From JBBRBB01 sp038206235 (GTDB lineage: Bacteria; Bacteroidota; Bacteroidia; Chitinophagales; Chitinophagaceae), in the NCBI GenBank assembly GCA_038206235.1, contig JBBRBB010000014.1:39895-103894 (forward strand): a stretch of 64,000 nucleotides of DNA, written 5' to 3'. Of the stretch, positions 54,567-63,131 are shown piece after piece; the stretch's first letter is position 1, and every line of letters starts with the position of its first letter. The notes beneath the pieces are model-generated. The model was not told the origin of the DNA. It worked only from the letters and a program-made list of their open reading frames with translations, and did not search any database. A program made the position numbers and the translations under genes.

Positions 54567-55958
54567 TCATATTACAAGATCATTTTTAATAGCATAAGCT
54601 TTTAATTCGATAATATTTGAAGGAAGATTGTCTTTACTTAAATGCTCATGCAATGCAAGTGCGGCGCCAAGGGAAGATGCCTGCGGTATGTTTGCTGCAT
54701 ATACTTTAATATACGGAAACGCGGAAGCGAGTAAATGCATGTAAACATCGTTTTTACCAAATCCTCCGTCAACAAATATTCTTTGCACTGATGTGCCGGA
54801 AAGTACAAGTTTTGTTGATTGAACCTGCTGTGTAATTATATCGAGCATTAACTGGTGGTAAGCTTCTTCATAACTTTCAAAATAGCTTAGAGACCTTTTT
54901 TCAAACGCGGATTTTTGTACCATTGCAGTATCACTATTGACCTGGTTTGGCATATTCATCCTTTGAAGTTTTTTTAATAAGGAACCGTCGTAAGCAATCG
55001 TTTTATAATAATTCGTGTCTTTATGAAAATGATTCGCTAATCTTTTTACCTGTTCCCCATGTTCATAACCTGCAAACAATCTGGAAGCTTTTACCTGTTC
55101 ACCCTGGTAGCTTAAATAGCACAAACAATCGTTGTGCAATTCATAATCAGTAAGCATTGAATAATTAAAGGGATTTAAGCTGATGCACCATGTGCCTGTT
55201 GAGATTAAGATAAAAGGTTCCGGAAATGATTTAAGATAAGGGATCAATGCAGCCGAGCTATCGTGCAAGCCAATACCAATTGAAAGGTTACTCGTATCAT
55301 TTGGAATATGCGCAATTTTATCACCTCTGTAAATCGGCGGAAATTTGGTACGCAGTTCTTCTTCATAAACCCAACGATGATACTTATTCTTCTTAAAATC
55401 CCATAACTGCGTATGACAACCGACACTCGTTATATCCGATGTTTTTCTTGAAGAAATTATGAAACTTAAATATTGAGGAAGATGAAGTGAATATTTTAAA
55501 CTTGAAAAAACTTGTGGTTGCTCATACTTCAAACGATACAACTGCATGCCTGAATTTAAACTGCCAAGCACAGGGGATGCTGTTTGCTTAGCAATCAAAC
55601 TTTCTCCTCCGTAAGTATCATAAAATTGCTGCTTTAATTTTTCAGGATAAGGCTTCAAATAATTATAGAGTGGTGTAAGCGGTTTATATGTATCGTCAAG
55701 ATGAACGAGACTTGCACCATAAGCAGAAAAATTCACAGCCCGTAAATTATAATCCGCGTTTGAAGATACCTGCCAAAATTTTTCCCATACCCATTTTGTC
55801 AGAGACTGAAGATCTTCACATGCAAAACCATCTTCATCTGTCGTTTCTTCAAACCTTGTTGATTCTTCTGATAATATTTTATACTGCTCGTCAAGCAGAA
55901 ATAACTTTTTGTTGGTCTTACCCACATCAAACACTGCGATCACATTTTGTTTGCTCAT
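54567..55958 (-). CDS. rhaB: L-rhamnulose kinase, FGGY family
   Basis: 463 residues. The FGGY N-terminus is VFDVGKTNKKLFLLDE, the first phosphate loop. The C-terminal ATP site has FVDGGFGKNDVYMHLLASAF and AASSLGAALALHEH. It phosphorylates L-rhamnulose to the 1-phosphate. Assignment to rhamnulose, not another sugar, rests on the neighbours (isomerase, aldolase, RhaT). Last gene of the minus-strand rhamnose operon. Confidence 0.88.
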   Translation of the reverse strand: MSKQNVIAVFDVGKTNKKLFLLDEQYKILSEESTRFEETTDEDGFACEDLQSLTKWVWEKFWQVSSNADYNLRAVNFSAYGASLVHLDDTYKPLTPLYNYLKPYPEKLKQQFYDTYGGESLIAKQTASPVLGSLNSGMQLYRLKYEQPQVFSSLKYSLHLPQYLSFIISSRKTSDITSVGCHTQLWDFKKNKYHRWVYEEELRTKFPPIYRGDKIAHIPNDTSNLSIGIGLHDSSAALIPYLKSFPEPFILISTGTWCISLNPFNYSMLTDYELHNDCLCYLSYQGEQVKASRLFAGYEHGEQVKRLANHFHKDTNYYKTIAYDGSLLKKLQRMNMPNQVNSDTAMVQKSAFEKRSLSYFESYEEAYHQLMLDIITQQVQSTKLVLSGTSVQRIFVDGGFGKNDVYMHLLASAFPYIKVYAANIPQASSLGAALALHEHLSKDNLPSNIIELKAYAIKNDLVI

Positions 55959-55994
55959 GTAGAAAATTATAAAAGATAGTACTGATATTTTTAG

Positions 55995-57269
55995 TTACAA
56001 CCCCGTCGCCACCGTTTTACTTCCCCGCTCTTTGACCAGCTGCTCTCTCACTTTTTCGCTTCTATAAACATGTAAAGGATTTAATGCGCCACCTGATCTC
56101 AATCTTGCTTCTGCAACCAATGCACGCACGTCTGTACGAAATGCTTGTTGAAGTATTTCCTGTGCAGTGACAACGTCATTATTGTTTTGTGCTTCCACTA
56201 ATTTGTTTTTGTCAATGAGCAGTGCCTGGGCATAAGTAATCATAATAGCTTCTACTGATTGTAATAAATCTTCCAGTGGATCTTTTACATTATGTGAAGC
56301 ATCAATCATCCATGCAAGGTCAGTTGCGTGATGCATGCCTCTTGCATCCATGCCTTCAACCAGTTCATTAAAAATTAAAAAGAGTTGATATGGTTTTATG
56401 CTGCCTACAGTAAGATCATCATCTCCATATTTACTATCATTAAAATGAAAACCGCCAAGCTTGCCTTCCATTAATAATAATGAAACGATCTGTTCAATGT
56501 TTGCATTTGGCAAATGATGACCCAAATCAACCAATGTAAAAGCCTTACATCCAAGTTTTGTTGCGTACAATAATGATTGTCCCCAATCGCCAACTGTTGT
56601 TGAATAGAAATTTGGTTCATACGCTTTGTATTCTACGAACATTTTCCAGTCATCGGGTAAAGCTGCATACACTTCCTGCAAACTTTCCAACGTGTTGTGA
56701 AATGCTTTCCTGAAATTTACCTGACCAGGAAAACATGAACCGTCTGAAAGCCATACAGTTAGTGCGTTTGAGCCTAATTGGATACCATAATTTATTACCT
56801 CCATATTGTGTTCAATTGCTTGTTTGCACACATCTTTATTTACATGTTGGAATGAACCAAACTTGTAACTCAACTTTTGATCGGGCTGGTCCTGAAATGT
56901 GTTTGAGTTCATCGCATCAAAGCGCAAATCATTTTGCGCAGCAAGTGCTTTTATGTTTGCAGTATTTGATGGAATATCCCAGGGAATATGCAGAGATATT
57001 GCGCCACTCGATTTGTTTAATGCATGAAGCAGCCCTATATCTTCGATTTTTTCTTCAAGACTGCGTGGCTCACCACCGCCAGCAAATCTTCCAAAACGTG
57101 TACCTCCTGTACCCAAAGCCCAGCTTGGAATAGCGACCTGGAACTCGATTAGTTTTTGTAGTACACTTTCAACGTCTTTGACTTCGGCAGTAATAAATTC
57201 AAATTTACGGCGATGTTCTTTTATTAATGACTTGTTATGTTCTTCTACTTTATATTTTTCTATTTTCAT
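55995..57269 (-). CDS. rhaI: L-rhamnose isomerase (RhaI type)
   Basis: 424 residues. TIM-barrel isomerase of the xylose-isomerase-like clan: ALGTGGTRFGRFAGGGEPR near the start, AISLHIPWDIPS, a metal-site region VEYKAYEPNFYSTTVGDWGQ, LVDLGHHLPNANIEQI and GGFHFNDSKYGDDDLTVG (metal ligands). It converts L-rhamnose to L-rhamnulose. This is the type seen in Bacteroidota and Pseudomonas, unlike enterobacterial RhaA. Confidence 0.93.
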   Translation of the reverse strand: MKIEKYKVEEHNKSLIKEHRRKFEFITAEVKDVESVLQKLIEFQVAIPSWALGTGGTRFGRFAGGGEPRSLEEKIEDIGLLHALNKSSGAISLHIPWDIPSNTANIKALAAQNDLRFDAMNSNTFQDQPDQKLSYKFGSFQHVNKDVCKQAIEHNMEVINYGIQLGSNALTVWLSDGSCFPGQVNFRKAFHNTLESLQEVYAALPDDWKMFVEYKAYEPNFYSTTVGDWGQSLLYATKLGCKAFTLVDLGHHLPNANIEQIVSLLLMEGKLGGFHFNDSKYGDDDLTVGSIKPYQLFLIFNELVEGMDARGMHHATDLAWMIDASHNVKDPLEDLLQSVEAIMITYAQALLIDKNKLVEAQNNNDVVTAQEILQQAFRTDVRALVAEARLRSGGALNPLHVYRSEKVREQLVKERGSKTVATGL

Positions 57270-57283
57270 ATAAATTTATTTTG

Positions 57284-57310
57284 AACCACTAAGGCACAAA
57301 GACACAAAGT
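57284..57310. repeat. ACTAAGGCACAAAG repeat, left flank of the GxxExxY gene
   Basis: GAACCACTAAGGCACAAAG then ACACAAAG. An inverted copy lies at 57717-57756 on the far side of the GxxExxY gene. Confidence 0.85.
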
Positions 57311-57321
57311 GGCACTAAGTT

Positions 57322-57711
57322 TATAAGACCATTCTTTTAATTCCGTCTTTCATAAGAGGCACATGAAAAGTTTATTAAAAAGCCTAATCGTTTACCTGTT
57401 AGTTTTAAATAGCTTAGTAACTGCGCTTCCCAAACGGGATAATAGTTTTCCTGTGCTTTACATTCAATAATTATAACATCTTCAACTAATAAATCTAATC
57501 GTAAACCATCATCAATAATTAATGACTGATAAATGATAGGTACTTCCTTCTGTTTTTCAAAGCTGATATTCCTGTTATATAATTCATAGCAAAAACATTT
57601 TATGTACCCACTTTCCAATAATCCCTGACCTAACTCTTTATGAATTTTTATAGCAATGTCCACAATTTGCTTTGCTAAAAACTCTTCTTTATCAGAAAGC
57701 TTTACATACAT
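57322..57711 (-). pseudogene. GxxExxY family protein, frameshifted near its C-terminus
   Basis: The frame from 57711 runs 124 residues to a stop at 57337. The name motif GLLESGY is at about 30-36, and the nuclease-like core LVEDVIIIECKAQ (Asp, Glu, Lys) at about 75-87 gives a PD-(D/E)xK appearance. After LGFLINF the observed end SCASYERRN is foreign. Shifting one base there gives VPLMKDGIKRMVL and a stop at 57322-57324, the family's normal ending. So a single-base change near 57369 altered the last residues. Function is unknown. It interrupts the rhamnose operon on the same strand. Confidence 0.85.
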
Positions 57712-57716
57712 ACAAT

Positions 57717-57756
57717 CTTTGTGTTTCTTTGTGCCTTAGTGTCTTCGTGGTTTAAC
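57717..57756. repeat. ACTAAGGCACAAAG repeat, right flank of the GxxExxY gene (inverted)
   Basis: CTTTGTGTTTCTTTGTGCC then TTAGTGTC; inverted relative to 57284-57310. It begins 6 bases upstream of the GxxExxY start. Confidence 0.85.
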
Positions 57757-57764
57757 AACAGGCA

Positions 57765-59990
57765 TTAACGCAAAAAAGCTGCAGCCACGCCGCCATCAAC
57801 ATTTAATGTATTACCGGTTGATTTATTGAGTAAGCCGCCAACAAAAGCAAAACAGGCGTTGGCAATATCTTCAGGTAAAATAGTTTCATTGAGCAATGTG
57901 CGTTTTGCATAATAAGCCGGTAGTTCTTCAACCTTAATGCCATAAGCTTTTGCACGACCTTCTGCCCAGCCGCCTGCCCAGATGTTTGAGTCTGAAATAA
58001 CAGCATCAGGATTCACGGTATTCACACGAATTTTATCTCCACCAAGTTCAGCAGCAAGTAATCGTGTAAGATGCGCCTGCGCTGCTTTTGCGCTTCCGTA
58101 ACCGGCGTTGTCCGGTCCCGCAACGACAGAATTTTTTGAAACAATATTGATGATATCACCACCGATATTTTGTTTACGCATTACTTCAACACCAACTTTT
58201 GAAACAAAGAATTGTCCCTTCACTAAAATATCATACAACTTATCCCAATCTTCTATTGAATGATCTGTGATTGATTTTGAAATGCTGATGCCCGCATTGT
58301 TTACAATAATATCAACACCACCAAATGCCAGCGCCGCATTGGCAAAAGCTTTTTCTATGCTTTCATTATTTGTAACATCTAATAAAGTTGATGCTGCAGT
58401 ATCTCTTCCAAATTGTTTTTGAAATTCCTGCATGGCATCGTACATGCGTTCTTCATTAATATCGTTGATGATAACACAGGCCCCTTCTTCTGCAAATTTC
58501 TTTGCAATGGCTTTTCCAATTCCACCGGCACTTCCTGTTATCAGCGCAATTCTTCCGCTTAATGATTTTGGTTTAGGCATACGCTGCAGCTTTGCTTCTT
58601 CAAGTAGCCAGTATTCTATATTGAATGCCTCTTGCCTTGGTAATGATGTGTACTCACTCACAGCTTCTGCACCCTTCATTACATTAATGGCATTGATATA
58701 AAATTCACTCGCTACTCTTGTTGTTTGCTTATCTTTTGAAAAAGTAAACATGCCAACGCCGGGATAAATTATTACAACAGGATTTGCATCACGCATGGCA
58801 GGACTGTTTGTATGCTTGCACGTATTATAATAGTCTGCATACATTTTTCTGTAATCTTCAAATTGAGGAGCAAGCTTTTCTTTAATTGCAGCAACATTAC
58901 TTACATCTTCATTTGTTGTTAGATTTAAAACAAGCGGAGAAATTTTTGTGCGCAAAAAATGGTCGGGACAACTTGTGCCCATTGGCGCTAATCTTCCCAG
59001 ATCATTTGAGTTAATATATTCCAACACTCTTTCATCATCGGTAAAATGACCAATCATGCCCCAGCCCCCCTTCCGTCCCCCCGGTGGGGGGAAACTTTGT
59101 AAATCGCTGTTTGAACAGAAGCCTCTTAAAATTGGAGCGAGTGCAGCAGCCTTTGCAAGCCTTTCTTCCTTTGGTAAAGACTTGATTTTCTCTCCGCCAA
59201 AAGTTGGCCTTCTTAGTTCCCCTTTAGGGACGGAGGGGCTTGTGCTTTCGAGATATTGAGCACAACGTTCAATTACTTCAAGTGTATTGATATAACTTTC
59301 ATACGCAGTATCACCCCAGGTAAATAAACCATGTGAACCGAGCATGATGCCACGTATGCCGGGGTTTTCATCAAGACATTGCTTCAACATCAAGCCCAAT
59401 TCAAAACCGGGCTTTTGCCATTTTACCCAACCAATTGTTCCATTAAATAATTCTTTTGTAATCTTCTCCCCATCTTTTGCAGCGGCTATTGCAATGGCTG
59501 CATCAGGATGCAAATGGTCTATGTGTTTGAAGGGAATAAAGCCGTGCAACGGCGTATCTATTGATGGCGCTTTGGAACTCAAATCATAAATGCAATGATT
59601 GAACAACTCCACCATTTCATCCTCATATTCCAGGCCACGATAAATATTTTTCAGGCTGCGCAAACGGTCAACATACAAAGCGGCAAGACCGTTGCGTTTC
59701 ATCGTTCCCAAATCACCGCCGGAACCTTTTACCCACATTACTTCTACTTCTTTTCCTGTAAGCGGGTCTTTCGCCATCGTTTTGCATGATGTGTTGCCAC
59801 CGCCATAATTTGTTAAACGTAAATCAGCACCTAACAAATTAGAACGATACCCTAATAATGCTACTTCATCGCCTGCAAGCTTTGCGGCTTCTTCATCATT
59901 CCATAAGTAGCTTACGTGTTTAAAGCCACCAGCAACGCCCCCATCCCCTAAAGGGGTGTTGTTAACAGCATTTTTTTTTTCTGTTTCCAT
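57765..59990 (-). CDS. Bifunctional rhamnulose-1-phosphate aldolase / short-chain alcohol dehydrogenase
   Basis: 741 residues. The N-terminal class II aldolase has LTNYGGGNTSCK (about 59-70), TPLHGFIPF with metal ligands and the HIDHLHPDA segment. The C-terminal SDR has ITGSAGGIGKAI near 480-491 and a YGSAK active site. Such fusions split rhamnulose-1-phosphate and convert the resulting lactaldehyde. Three segments come from palindromic repeats in frame: NTPLGDGGVAGG near residues 10-23, SPSVPKGELRRPTFG near 249-262, and SFPPPGGRKGGWG near 297-310. Confidence 0.94.
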   Translation of the reverse strand: METEKKNAVNNTPLGDGGVAGGFKHVSYLWNDEEAAKLAGDEVALLGYRSNLLGADLRLTNYGGGNTSCKTMAKDPLTGKEVEVMWVKGSGGDLGTMKRNGLAALYVDRLRSLKNIYRGLEYEDEMVELFNHCIYDLSSKAPSIDTPLHGFIPFKHIDHLHPDAAIAIAAAKDGEKITKELFNGTIGWVKWQKPGFELGLMLKQCLDENPGIRGIMLGSHGLFTWGDTAYESYINTLEVIERCAQYLESTSPSVPKGELRRPTFGGEKIKSLPKEERLAKAAALAPILRGFCSNSDLQSFPPPGGRKGGWGMIGHFTDDERVLEYINSNDLGRLAPMGTSCPDHFLRTKISPLVLNLTTNEDVSNVAAIKEKLAPQFEDYRKMYADYYNTCKHTNSPAMRDANPVVIIYPGVGMFTFSKDKQTTRVASEFYINAINVMKGAEAVSEYTSLPRQEAFNIEYWLLEEAKLQRMPKPKSLSGRIALITGSAGGIGKAIAKKFAEEGACVIINDINEERMYDAMQEFQKQFGRDTAASTLLDVTNNESIEKAFANAALAFGGVDIIVNNAGISISKSITDHSIEDWDKLYDILVKGQFFVSKVGVEVMRKQNIGGDIINIVSKNSVVAGPDNAGYGSAKAAQAHLTRLLAAELGGDKIRVNTVNPDAVISDSNIWAGGWAEGRAKAYGIKVEELPAYYAKRTLLNETILPEDIANACFAFVGGLLNKSTGNTLNVDGGVAAAFLR
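59061..59099. repeat. Palindromic element in frame inside the aldolase gene (third insert)
   Basis: AGCCCCCCTTCCG lead and perfect stem TCCCCCC / GGGGGGA around GGT. Same design as the leuS element at 30075. Confidence 0.85.
59203..59244. repeat. Palindromic element in frame inside the aldolase gene (second insert)
   Basis: TTGGCCTTCTTAGTTCCCC, then TTTAGGGACGGAGGGGC; short stem TCCC/GGGA and a purine-pyrimidine mirror. Confidence 0.75.
59922..59960. repeat. Palindromic element in frame inside the aldolase gene (first insert, near the N-terminus)
   Basis: GCCCCCATCCCCTAAAGGGG with stem CCCCT AA AGGGG. The inverse CCCCTTTAGGGA core recurs in the second insert. Confidence 0.8.
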
Positions 59991-60045
59991 AACTTATTAA
60001 ATAATTTTTTGTTTTCTGTTTTCTGCTTTAGGATTGGTGCTGACC

Positions 60046-61125
60046 TTACTTCATCGCATTTCCGACACCTACCAATATCACCGATATAATAATTGTAATA
60101 ACGCCTGCAATAATTGTTGTTCGTGTTTTTGTTGTAACACCTTTCCATTCTTTCAATGCAAAGCCCCACATATTTGCCACGAGTATGATGAAAGCCATAT
60201 GCAATATCCAACTGCTGGCGCCGTTGCCGAGTTTACTTTCGCCCATACCGTAAAAGAAAAATTGTAAGAACCATATTGTGCCTGCCAATGCCGCGAAAAA
60301 ATAGTTGCGTGCAAGCGGTGTTTTTTTATCAGTATAATCGCCAAAAGTTTTATTGCGTGCATTAAGCAGAATACACCAGATAAAATTGGTGGTTAAGCCG
60401 CCCCAGAGCAGCACGATATAAATTACATTGTTGCGGTATAAAAAGTTTACTGTTTCTGCCGGGTGTGCAGCCTTCCATATTGTATTGGCTGCATCAGCCA
60501 TTGCTGAGCCTGCCTCGATGCCATAATTAAAACAGGCGCTGAGAATGCCGGAGATAATACACACGATTAAGCCTTTTACAAGACTAAATTCTTTGATGCT
60601 TTCTTTCTTTTTTTCTTCAGACAATTCTTTTTCTTTCAATACACCAGCACGACCACAGATAACAATTCCAATCAAACAAATAATTATACCTATTAATACA
60701 ATTCGCCCCCATGATGTTGTAAGTAAATCATGCAATGTGGTTTTGCCTGGCTCAGGATGAAAATTGTAATAAATAGAGGGAACCAGTGCACCGAATGCTG
60801 ATGTAAAACCAAGCAATACTGAATTACCTAATGACATACCAAGATACCGCATACCAAGCCCATACATCAAACCACCGACGCCCCAGAGTATGCCCCAGAA
60901 ATACGTCCACCAAAAGGTGGATGCACTTGTTTGTGCAATGATTTGAGTAAAGTTTGGAACGGTAATCCATGCTGCCAGCGGCGGAATAATCAACCAGGAA
61001 AACAAGCCGCCAACGAGCCAGTAATTTTCCCAATGCCAGCCTTTTACTTTTTTATAAGGCACATAAAAACTGCCTGAAGCAAAGCCTCCGATGAAGTGAA
61101 AGATGATACCAAAAATTATCTGCAT
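60046..61125 (-). CDS. rhaT: L-rhamnose/proton symporter RhaT
   Basis: 359 residues, about ten membrane helices. Family marks: FHFIGGFASGSFYVPYKKVKGWHWE at the N-terminus, GGLMYGLGMRYLGMSLG, LWGGLTTNFIWC and FFFYGMGESKLG near the end. It imports L-rhamnose with protons through the inner membrane. First gene of the minus-strand rhamnose operon; no regulator gene is in view. Confidence 0.93.
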   Translation of the reverse strand: MQIIFGIIFHFIGGFASGSFYVPYKKVKGWHWENYWLVGGLFSWLIIPPLAAWITVPNFTQIIAQTSASTFWWTYFWGILWGVGGLMYGLGMRYLGMSLGNSVLLGFTSAFGALVPSIYYNFHPEPGKTTLHDLLTTSWGRIVLIGIIICLIGIVICGRAGVLKEKELSEEKKKESIKEFSLVKGLIVCIISGILSACFNYGIEAGSAMADAANTIWKAAHPAETVNFLYRNNVIYIVLLWGGLTTNFIWCILLNARNKTFGDYTDKKTPLARNYFFAALAGTIWFLQFFFYGMGESKLGNGASSWILHMAFIILVANMWGFALKEWKGVTTKTRTTIIAGVITIIISVILVGVGNAMK

Positions 61126-61168
61126 TCGCTAAAGATTTATTCTGTACTTCAAAATGGAAATGTAAAAG

Positions 61169-61214
61169 TAGAACCCAAAAATCTTGTAACTGTCATGACC
61201 GTCAGGGGGTTCTA
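61169..61214. repeat. Hairpin upstream of rhaT
   Basis: TAGAACCC (61169-61176) and GGGTTCTA (61207-61214), perfect 8-base arms, with CTGTCATGACCGTCAG inside. It lies about 45 bases before the rhaT start and could be an operator or a terminator. Confidence 0.6.
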
Positions 61215-61217
61215 TTT

Positions 61218-61472
61218 TTATTCTCTCTTTGCATTTACTGTAAAAGATTTTACACCTTCAAAATGATAAACGCCGGAGCCGACATTCAAAACAACATAAC
61301 CATTTTTAAGCTGAAACATAAAATCAGACGGAAACCTTTCTATGTTACGTTTAACGGCAAGATTAAGAACCTTTGTAGGCGCGTCATACAACGAAGCTAA
61401 ATCTCTGTCCAGGATTACCCTTTCGCCTCTTAATTCGTAAATTCTGTTTTGTATGGATTTTATTATTTGCAT
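61218..61472 (-). pseudogene. Truncated ORF6N domain protein
   Basis: 84 residues. The first part IYELRGERVILDRDLASLYD, VLNLAVKRNIERFPSDFMFQL is a clear ORF6N DNA-binding domain, usually of phage origin and followed by more than 80 further residues. After FQL the family's next block is missing and an unrelated tail (NGYVVLNVGSGVYHFEGVKS) takes over. It is probably a remnant of a mobile gene. Confidence 0.75.
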
Positions 61473-61533
61473 ATTGATTAGGTCCTTTTCGTTGATTTAT
61501 TTGCAAGATTGTTATTCTATGGTTTTGCGCCGG

Positions 61534-62916
61534 TTACTTTCCGATACAAAACTTACTGAATATGTAATCTAACTGCTCTTCGTTTGTAATCTCGCCGGTT
61601 ATTTCTCCAATATAAAATAAACATTGTTTTATAGTGGTTGAAAGAAGGTCGCCTGGTAAATTTTCATTCAACCCTTCCATAATTTCATCAATTGTTTCTT
61701 TTACTTTTTGCAAAGCCGATACATGCCGTGCATTAGTAACTATAGTTTGTTTAGAGAGTGCTTCGCTGCCAATGGCTTTTTGAAATAATTGCTCTTTTAA
61801 CTCATCAATATTCCGGTGCTCCTTTGCAGAAATAAAAATAATTTTATCATTAATGCAATATTGTGCTTCATAATTTATAGTGGCATCATCAGCTTTATTG
61901 CCCGTTAATAAATATTTAATCTCTTCATTTTTTAATTCTTCTATGCTCTGCAGCAGGCCGGCAACATCCGTTTCATTTACATCAAACATATAGAGTACTA
62001 TATCAGCGCTCCGCATCTTTTCTATGCTGCGGGAAACACCAATACTTTCTATTGAATCTGTAACATGTTTGCGAATGCCTGCTGTATCAATCAATCTAAA
62101 AAGAACTCCATTAATATTGAGCATCTCTTCTATTGTATCACGTGTGGTGCCTGCAATTTCACTAACAATGGCTCTCTCATCGTTCAGCAAAGTGTTTAAT
62201 AACGTTGACTTGCCAACATTCGGTTTACCTATAATTGCTACCTGCACACCATTTTTAATAACATTGCCAAGTATAAATGATTGCAGTAATTGCTGAACCA
62301 ATTCTTTGGCATGATTTAAAAGTTCATACAATTTTTTCCTGTCGGCAAATTCCACATCCTCCTGTGAAAAATCGAGTTCCAATTCTATTAATGCAGAAAA
62401 TTGCAGCAACTGTTCTCTTATTTGTTTTAAATCATTGGAAAATCCCCCCTTCATATTTTGTATTGCTGTTCTGTTTGCCATTTCAGTATTCCCTGCAATT
62501 AAATCGGCTACAGCTTCTGCCTGCGCAAGGTCAAGCTTTCCATTTAAAAATGCACGCAAAGTGAATTCACCCGGTTTTGCAATTCGTGCTCCAAGCTCAA
62601 CCAATGTTTGCAATATCTTTTGTTGTACATACACAGAGCCATGACAAGAAATCTCAACAACATCTTCGCCTGTATAAGAATGTGGTGACTTAAAAATTGA
62701 AACAACAACTTCATCTAATATTACATCACTATGTTTAAGAAAACCTACATGCAATGTGTGAGTGTGCTGAAGTGATAAATCTTTCGAAGGAAAAATATTG
62801 TTTACAATATCAATAGCATTTCTTCCGCTAACACGTATCACAGCTATTGCGCCCATACCCTGCGGTGTTGCCAGTGCTGCGATTGTATCATTCCAGCCTG
62901 ATAGTTTATTCTGCAT
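61534..62916 (-). CDS. mnmE: tRNA modification GTPase MnmE (TrmE)
   Basis: 460 residues. The N-terminal tetrahydrofolate-binding domain has ATPQGMGAIAVIRVSG. The G domain has GKPNVGKSTLLN (about 231-242), the G2 GTTRD, DTAGIRK and NKAD. The protein ends in CIGK, the conserved catalytic C-terminus. With MnmG it modifies U34 of certain tRNAs. Confidence 0.97.
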   Translation of the reverse strand: MQNKLSGWNDTIAALATPQGMGAIAVIRVSGRNAIDIVNNIFPSKDLSLQHTHTLHVGFLKHSDVILDEVVVSIFKSPHSYTGEDVVEISCHGSVYVQQKILQTLVELGARIAKPGEFTLRAFLNGKLDLAQAEAVADLIAGNTEMANRTAIQNMKGGFSNDLKQIREQLLQFSALIELELDFSQEDVEFADRKKLYELLNHAKELVQQLLQSFILGNVIKNGVQVAIIGKPNVGKSTLLNTLLNDERAIVSEIAGTTRDTIEEMLNINGVLFRLIDTAGIRKHVTDSIESIGVSRSIEKMRSADIVLYMFDVNETDVAGLLQSIEELKNEEIKYLLTGNKADDATINYEAQYCINDKIIFISAKEHRNIDELKEQLFQKAIGSEALSKQTIVTNARHVSALQKVKETIDEIMEGLNENLPGDLLSTTIKQCLFYIGEITGEITNEEQLDYIFSKFCIGK

Positions 62917-63017
62917 AATTAAATTTGAAAAAATTTTAGCCCGAAATTAAATATCATTTACTCTTTAAAGATTTTATATAGCAGAAACATTTATAGTTTG
63001 AACACTAAAGCTGAATA

Positions 63018-63131
63018 ATGATATACAGCAAAAGAGTCTACACGTTTGGCGAGAACGAAAGTCTAATAGAATTCACAAGCCGGTATCACAAAAAAAACTA
63101 CAATAAGAATATTATTAAGAGGCTCTCTTAG
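63018..63131 (+). pseudogene. 5' fragment of a reading frame cut by the IS element
   Basis: 37 codons from ATG 63018: MIYSKRVYTFGENESLIEF and SRYHKKNYNKNIIK, then about four codons inside the insertion sequence before a stop. The composition looks protein-like, but I do not recognise the family. If the rest exists it lies beyond the window. Confidence 0.4.
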
